A stretch of DNA of 64,000 bases from Ovis canadensis (taxonomy: Eukaryota > Chordata > Mammalia > Artiodactyla > Bovidae). The DNA lies in assembly GCF_042477335.2 (NCBI RefSeq), contig NC_091263.1, positions 65,466,501 through 65,530,500 on the forward strand, written 5' to 3'. Positions 59,301-64,000 of the stretch are shown here, piece by piece. The notes below the pieces were generated by a model. It was not told where the DNA came from. It saw nothing but the letters and a program-made list of their open reading frames with translations, and ran no database searches. The position numbers were made by a program, and so were the translations under genes. Each line of letters opens with the position of its first letter. Positions within the stretch are counted from its first letter, which is position 1.

Positions 59301-61274
59301 GGAATCCCATGGACAGAGGAGCCTGGTGGGCTACAGTCCATAGGGATCACAAAGAGTTGGACACGACTGAGTGACTGAACACACACACACATTATTTAAC
59401 AAGTGCTTAATATAATTCCTGAAAATGTAACAAGTCGCTCTTGGAAGCCTCTAGCATGATCTTCCCAGATGGCTCAGTGGTAAAGAATTCACCTGCCAGT
59501 GCAGGAGACATGGGTTCAGTCCCTGGGTCAGGAAGATCCCCTGGAGGAGGAAATGGCAACCCATTCCAGTATTCTTGCCTGGATAATCCCATGGACAGAG
59601 GAGCCTGGTAGGCTCCAGTCCATGGGGTCACAAAGAATTGGACATGACTGAGCATGCACACAGCCTCTAGTCATATCAGAGGCAGTGAGAGGTTAGGGTC
59701 AAGGCTCGTTAAGTCAAGGATCAGAGTTCACATCCAGGATCCCTACCTCCATCCCCACAGCTGAAGGTGCGGACGCTGTGAGCATAGAGCTGGTGGCATG
59801 GCATGGGCTGGTGGTGCCCGTTCCCCAAGATGGGGCAGCAGGCCTTGCCTTCCGGCTGGATCAGATCCAGGGTGCCCTCCCTGCACCAGATGCCGTGGGT
59901 CAGGAGCTGCCCAAAGCTGAAGGTGTCCTCCATCAGGCACAGCAGACCAGGTGAAGGGCCAGGAGGCTGGTTGTAGAGGTCAGAGGGTGGGGAGGAAGGG
60001 AATGCCGGACTGATTGCCTACATCCTTCAGGGCGGGTACAGCCAGGGCTCTGCACCAAGCGTTGGATTTGGAGGGAGTGCTGGCTGAGGCCGGAACTCAT
60101 GCAAGGGCTGCAGAGCAAGGGCTGCAGGTGGTGAAACAGAGACTTCGGGGTCTGGAGGCCAGTGTACAGGAGGTGATCCGCGCTCTGCCCCCCATTCCCT
60201 TCAGCTCCCTCACACCTCTTGTTCAGAGGCTGCTATCTCTATTCTTCCCCTGAGATCCTTGACCTATTCTGATAACACAAGGCTAAATACCCTGCCCTGC
60301 TGTGACCTCTTTGTGATCCCGATCTCCACCCCAGGTGGCCAGCCACCTGGCCCAGGTTGCACTGGCAGGGGATGTGACGCCAGCGCTGGGACATCTGTCG
60401 GGTGGACCTGCAGCTCTCAGGACCTGTTTGGCCCTGACTCAGCGGCAGGCCCAGGAGGCAGAAGAGCAAGCCACGCATGCCCTGGGCGTGGCCAGGAGTC
60501 TGGGCCAGGTAAGATGGGAAAAGTGGACTTGAGGTCTCAGGGAACCCTGTGCAGTAGCATGAATCGGAGTTTAGGTGGGACTGGGCTACACTGGGCTGAG
60601 GCAGGGTCTCAGTTCTAAAGCCCCCCTTCCCCCCGGGAACTTCAGGGGCCAGTGTGTTTGGGATTGTAGGGTCCAGAGGGGTGGGCTTTCAGAGCCAGCC
60701 CTGCCCTAGGAGCTGCAGGTGGCCCAGCTGGGTGTGATGGAGCTGCGGAAGGGCTCGGAGAGCCTTGTGGCCACGGTGCAGGATGCAGGAGAGCGGGCAC
60801 ACTGGGCGCGAGCTGAGGCCCGAGAGCTGCTAACACTGGTACAGAACAGCTGGAGAAGCCTGGAGGGTATGTGGCTGGGCCATGGTGGGTGGGTATGGGG
60901 GGTGGTCAGGGTCAGAGTTAGAGGGATGGTGTAGGAGGGCCAGGGCTGGATCCAGGTTGGCTCCATATTCATATGGGGATCAGGCTGGGGTCAAAGTCCA
61001 GAACAGAGGGGTCAAATGTTGATTAGTGTTAGAGCTTATTTAGGGCTGGGATCAGAGTCAGGGTCTTGATGGAGATGAGGACCAGGGTCAGAGATTAGGG
61101 CCAGAGGTCAGAGCCTGGCTCAGATGACCTTAATCCCCAGGGTTGGAACGCCGCCTGGCTCAGAACGAGGAGGCACTGGGCAAGAAAGTGGCCACCCTGT
61201 GGGCCCTCGAGCAGCAGGCAGCAGAGCTACTGGGCCACATGCGGCTGTGGGCCAGGGCATATGCCACCTGCTGA
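46193..61274 (+). CDS. LAMB2L: Laminin beta-2-like chain (LAMB2L), orthologue of human pseudogene LAMB2P1, apparently intact
   Basis: Thirty-four coding exons chain with consistent phases and no internal stop into about 1752 residues (LAMB2 is about 1798). Order: signal peptide, LN domain, LE repeats, L4-type domain IV, more LE repeats, coiled coil, and a C-terminal cysteine two codons after Ala-Tyr. Laminin beta chains pair with alpha and gamma chains through the coiled coil to form basement-membrane trimers; the CxxC at the start of the coil ([10 protein letters not shown]) and the last Cys (YATC then TGA) are both present. Introns 2-5 have the same phases as in LAMB2 downstream. Oddities: split start codon, a GC donor after 57691, an optional 147-nt exon at 51723-51869, and an uncertain beta-loop region at 58459-58674. 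Exon coordinates are given in the five block entries. Human LAMB2P1 is annotated as a pseudogene; intactness here is read from the sequence, expression is not known. Confidence 0.85.
47466..50445 (+). CDS. LAMB2L: LAMB2L block 2: end of LN domain and first LE repeats
   Basis: Exons 47466-47529, 49256-49455, 49543-49663, 49746-49934, 50031-50210 and 50333-50445. The LN domain ends with [16 protein letters not shown] and [12 protein letters not shown]. The EGF-like LE repeats follow, with regular cysteines: [27 protein letters not shown], then [17 protein letters not shown] and [17 protein letters not shown], the last matching LAMB1 and LAMB2 almost perfectly. The exon at 50333 uses the CCCTAG acceptor rather than the nearby CTGCAG, because only that one keeps phase and the RCDARG cysteine. 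The 1.7-kb intron 47530-49255 carries a reverse BovB (48000-48356). Confidence 0.86.
48000..48356 (-). mobile_element. BovB LINE 3' fragment in LAMB2L intron
   Basis: The complement of the BovB tail: GTTCAGTTCAGTTCAGTCGT at the left and CAAGGGACTCTCAAGAGTCT at the right. The minus strand keeps an open piece of the BovB ORF (48010-48201, [19 protein letters not shown]). Confidence 0.9.
50446..51030. other. LAMB2L intron without recognisable features
   Basis: 585 bp intron; a C10-type run lies near 50913. No exon or repeat that I can support. Confidence 0.55.
51031..53936 (+). CDS. LAMB2L: LAMB2L block 3: LE repeat and L4-type domain IV
   Basis: Exons 51031-51110, 51196-51352, 52040-52198, 52286-52407, 52922-53042 and 53744-53936; an optional extra exon is listed separately. 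Sequence marks: [17 protein letters not shown], then [17 protein letters not shown], then [41 protein letters not shown] and [12 protein letters not shown], closing with [18 protein letters not shown]. This is the domain between the LE arrays of beta chains. The last words are closer to LAMB1 (ISALLHQTGLACEC, recalled) than to LAMB2. Introns contain three SINEs and a perfect 20-bp hairpin. Confidence 0.84.
51546..51672 (+). mobile_element. tRNA-Glu-type SINE (ART2A-like) in LAMB2L intron
   Basis: Head TTTTCCCTGGTGGCCCAGTG, B-box GGTTCAATCCCTGCTCGGGG and tail AAAAAAAATAAAATAAAAT. Confidence 0.85.
51723..51869 (+). other. LAMB2L: Candidate optional (cassette) exon of LAMB2L
   Basis: 147 nt, open in the required frame, with a strong acceptor (TTGACTTGCCCCCAG) and donor (GTAAGG). 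Both neighbours are phase 0, so it can be included or skipped without a frameshift. Skipping joins DPRLP to TPGKPP, matching LAMB2 ERLV-TPGETP, so the exon has no counterpart in LAMB1 or LAMB2. It encodes a Pro/Arg-rich segment without laminin features and starts about 50 bp after a SINE tail. Confidence 0.4.
52507..52699 (-). mobile_element. Bov-tA SINE
   Basis: A complemented Bov-tA from AAATCGTGTCCGACTCATTT to the tRNA head TTTACCACTGAGCCACCAT. It abuts a perfect inverted repeat. Confidence 0.82.
52699..52745. repeat. Perfect 20-bp inverted repeat with 7-nt loop
   Basis: The arms 52699-52718 (ATGTTCTATGACGTGTTAGC) and 52726-52745 are exact reverse complements, with CACTGAA between. It lies at the junction of the reverse Bov-tA and the host intron. 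Confidence 0.9.
53407..53575 (-). mobile_element. Bov-tA SINE
   Basis: Complemented SINE: AATTCTCCGGGTAAGAATAC, then CCAGGGATCGAACCCCAGTC (B-box complement) and GCCACCAGGGAATCCC. Confidence 0.82.
54029..56797 (+). CDS. LAMB2L: LAMB2L block 4: second LE repeat array
   Basis: Exons 54029-54172, 54257-54488, 54566-54729, 55583-55822, 55917-56137 and 56701-56797. Each carries regularly spaced cysteines of LE modules: [87 protein letters not shown] and [15 protein letters not shown]. Every phase closes. Long antisense and other-frame ORFs over these exons are shadows caused by GC-rich codons. The intron 54730-55582 contains a reverse SINE and a duplicated piece of a downstream exon. Confidence 0.87.
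54870..55067 (-). mobile_element. tRNA-Glu-type SINE (ART2A/CHR-like)
   Basis: Reverse copy with GGGATTGAACCCACGTCCCC and the right end GGAAGTCCCG. The host word GAGTTCCCATTCTT occurs just before (about 54861) and just after (about 55068), a clear target-site duplication. Confidence 0.85.
55149..55458 (+). repeat. Direct duplicate of a LAMB2L coiled-coil exon and its following intron, placed in an upstream intron
   Basis: About 310 bp nearly identical to 57896-58204: by eye about 11 substitutions and two short indels. It copies the last 139 nt of exon 57871-58034, the whole next intron and the acceptor of the following exon, but not the acceptor of the copied exon. Splicing from the local CCCAG at about 55168 would put the copy out of frame and meet TAG, so it is probably silent. 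Confidence 0.9.
57310..61274 (+). CDS. LAMB2L: LAMB2L block 5: last LE repeat and coiled coil to the stop
   Basis: Exons 57310-57691, 57871-58034, 58202-58458, 58675-58752, 58862-59000, 59761-59950, 60031-60172, 60335-60508, 60710-60866 and 61141-61274. The first has the last LE module ([18 protein letters not shown]), then [10 protein letters not shown], where the coil begins. The coil region matches LAMB2 in [14 protein letters not shown] against NQEGADPDSIEMVA (recalled). The end reads [19 protein letters not shown] and ARAYATC, then TGA, aligning with the LAMB2 terminus NTCQ. The donor at 57692 is GC (CAGGCAAGA). The boundaries around 58459-58674 are uncertain because the frame is open through the whole gap. 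Confidence 0.8.
57896..58204 (+). repeat. Source copy of the intragenic duplication
   Basis: The functional position of the duplicated segment: the end of exon 57871-58034, intron 58035-58201 and the first bases of exon 58202-58458. It keeps the open frame and splice sites. Confidence 0.85.
59262..59400 (+). mobile_element. Bov-A SINE monomer
   Basis: GGAAATGGCAACCCACTCCA to AGTTGGACACGACTGAGTGA, with a (CA)n tail. It lies in the LAMB2L intron 59001-59760. Confidence 0.85.
59457..59665 (+). mobile_element. Bov-tA SINE
   Basis: Head ATCTTCCCAGATGGCTCAGT, B-box GGTTCAGTCCCTGGGTCAGG and Bov-A end AATTGGACATGACTGAGCAT. Confidence 0.85.
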
Positions 61275-62340
61275 CTTCGGTCTGACTCCGAGTGACCCCA
61301 CAGTGACCCAGGAATCCCCTGACCTTGAGAGCCCAGAGACACCAGAGTGCCTGCTGACCCGGAGTGATCCATGTGACAACATGTTGTTTAGTGGTCCTCT
61401 GACCTTGACAAATAGGAAGGGTCACGGACAACTCCCTGAGGCCATCTAGTGCCCCCCAAGATCCTGATAGAGCCTTATCTCTGAGTGATCCATAATTCTG
61501 AGTACCCTCTAGTATCCCTGAGCCCCTTAGATTGACCACGTGACCCCCCTGGTGTCTGGTGACCCCACTCCAGATAACTGGTGAACCTTGATGTTTCCCC
61601 TAAAGAACCCCAGCTATTTTCCCTGGGCCTGCCGCTCCAGGGTACTCTCCACCTGGCTCAGGACAGTAGGCGCGGATGTAGCAAGCTCAAAGTCGCCCGG
61701 ACAGGGCCCTACAGACCCCAGAGTCCGGTCCCTGCCGAGGTCCCAGGGGCCTGGGTGGGGCACGCGCTCCGGCAGCCTGCATTCCAAGCCCGGATCCGGG
61801 CGCTCCTGGCAGGCCGAAATGTCTGGAGTGGATGAATAGCCAGATCTGGATTCACTCGCTACCGCTCTGGTCTGTTGTCGGTGCCCAGCTCCCTTTTTCA
61901 TACCAGGAAACAGTTCCTCTTATGCCTACTTGTTGTAGTGACTGGGGGAGGCAGAGACCCTGGACAGGGGATGGTCTTTCTCCACCTCTCCCAAACCCTC
62001 ATGTTGTCCTGTCCTTCCGGTCAGGCTGTCCTAAAGCTTCTCACAGTCCCTGAAGAGGGGAGTGTGGCACCCCGAGTGTGCCTTTCCACCGCCCCACTGA
62101 TGCTGGAGCCCTGGGACTGAAAAGCCTAATTGATGGAAACACCCATAGCACCGATGACACTGGGGACAAAGGCTTGTCTCCATGGGCCCCTTGAGGTCCC
62201 CAAGATCACACTCCTCTCCTTGGCTTATGCCACAACCCCTACTTGGTGTGTCCCTGAACTGTAGTGGCCTAGGACCCCAAACCCTAGTGTTCCCCTGGCT
62301 TTGTGCAGAGTTGGGCCTGGGGGCACAATAAAGGTTTACA
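61275..62340 (+). other. LAMB2L 3' UTR
   Basis: About 1060 bp without repeats between the stop codon and a poly(A) signal. ORFs in it (61581-61839 and others) have no laminin features. Presumed transcribed as 3' UTR. Confidence 0.6.
62327..62332 (+). terminator. Poly(A) signal AATAAA of LAMB2L
   Basis: A canonical hexamer in GGCACAATAAAGGTTTACAG, followed by a GT-rich stretch (GTGAGCCGGTCTGTGTCT), as expected for a cleavage site near 62345. It is the only canonical hexamer seen between the stop codon and LAMB2. Confidence 0.8.
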
Positions 62341-62344
62341 GGTG

Positions 62345-62643
62345 AGCCGGTCTGTGTCTAGTTTCTAGAGTGAGAGTTCCCAGAGAGGTAGGGGTTTTCT
62401 GTACAATGCTGCGCTCCCGTCCGAGATCCGCTCCATGCTTTACTTCCTGCCATACTTCCCAACTTTGCTCAAAGTCGCTGGACTCCGAGCTAGTGGAGGG
62501 ACCGCTGGACCGACAGAGGACCGAGTGGGGAATCAGCCAAGGACCCACACAGGCAGAGTCAACATGGGACCCTAAGGGAGGGGATAGGAGGGCACGGGCC
62601 CCAGACCTCTCATCCCCCCTCATCCTCTTCCTCTCCTCTTCAG
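62345..62643 (+). promoter_or_regulatory. Short LAMB2 upstream region with probable 5' UTR exon
   Basis: Only about 300 bp separate the LAMB2L poly(A) signal from the LAMB2 start codon. A strong acceptor (CTTCCTCTCCTCTTCAG, ending 62643) stands right before the ATG, so a non-coding first exon must lie upstream, in this interval or further back inside LAMB2L. No TATA box is seen. Confidence 0.5.
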
Positions 62644-62644
62644 G

Positions 62645-63984
<1,340 letters not shown>

Positions 63985-64000
63985 GTGAGGGCTGGCCTCT

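Overview
This is a nuclear genomic window from a ruminant, most likely a bovid. The evidence is its repeat content: several 3'-truncated BovB (RTE-type) LINE copies, many tRNA-Glu-headed Bov-tA and ART2A-like SINEs, a BOV-A2-type dimer, L1 fragments, an MLT1 LTR, MIR elements and a fossil mariner. The gene order matches the reverse of human 3p21.31 (IHO1, C3orf84, KLHDC8B, CCDC71, LAMB2P1, LAMB2). All exon models come from reading splice signals and phases by eye against remembered family proteins; no alignment was run.

Layout. 1-19.6 kb: 5' part of IHO1 (CCDC36) on the minus strand, with five small coding exons spread over 14 kb of repeat-filled introns and a GC-rich promoter near 19.0-19.6 kb. 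19.6-24.4 kb: repeat-rich intergenic DNA with a complete but dead mariner. 24.4-32.3 kb: C3orf84 (+), four coding exons, with an RFX X-box-like site about 90 bp before the start codon. 33.7-37.9 kb: KLHDC8B (-), five coding exons that assemble into 354 residues, and a GC-rich 5' exon. 41.2-44.8 kb: CCDC71 (+), with a GC-rich first exon and one coding exon. 46.2-62.3 kb: a laminin beta gene (+). 62.6 kb to the end: the first five coding exons of LAMB2 (+).

The most interesting element is the laminin beta gene at 46.2-61.3 kb. Its human counterpart is classed as a pseudogene (LAMB2P1/LAMB2L). Here 34 coding exons can be chained with matching phases and no internal stop, from a start codon split by an intron to a stop just after the conserved C-terminal cysteine. 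The result is about 1752 residues, or 1801 with an optional 147-nt exon, close to LAMB2 itself. A poly(A) signal follows, only about 310 bp before the LAMB2 start codon. The gene also has odd features: a GC-AG intron, a roughly 310-bp internal duplication that copied part of one coiled-coil exon into an upstream intron, a candidate extra exon beside a SINE, and loss or alteration of the cysteine-rich beta-loop. Several exons look closer to LAMB1/LAMB4 than to LAMB2, which suggests an old tandem paralogue rather than a recent copy.

Functionally the genes are unrelated neighbours: meiotic double-strand-break machinery (IHO1), a probable ciliary/sperm microtubule inner protein (C3orf84), a mitotic kelch protein (KLHDC8B), a basic protein of unknown role (CCDC71) and basement-membrane laminin beta chains.
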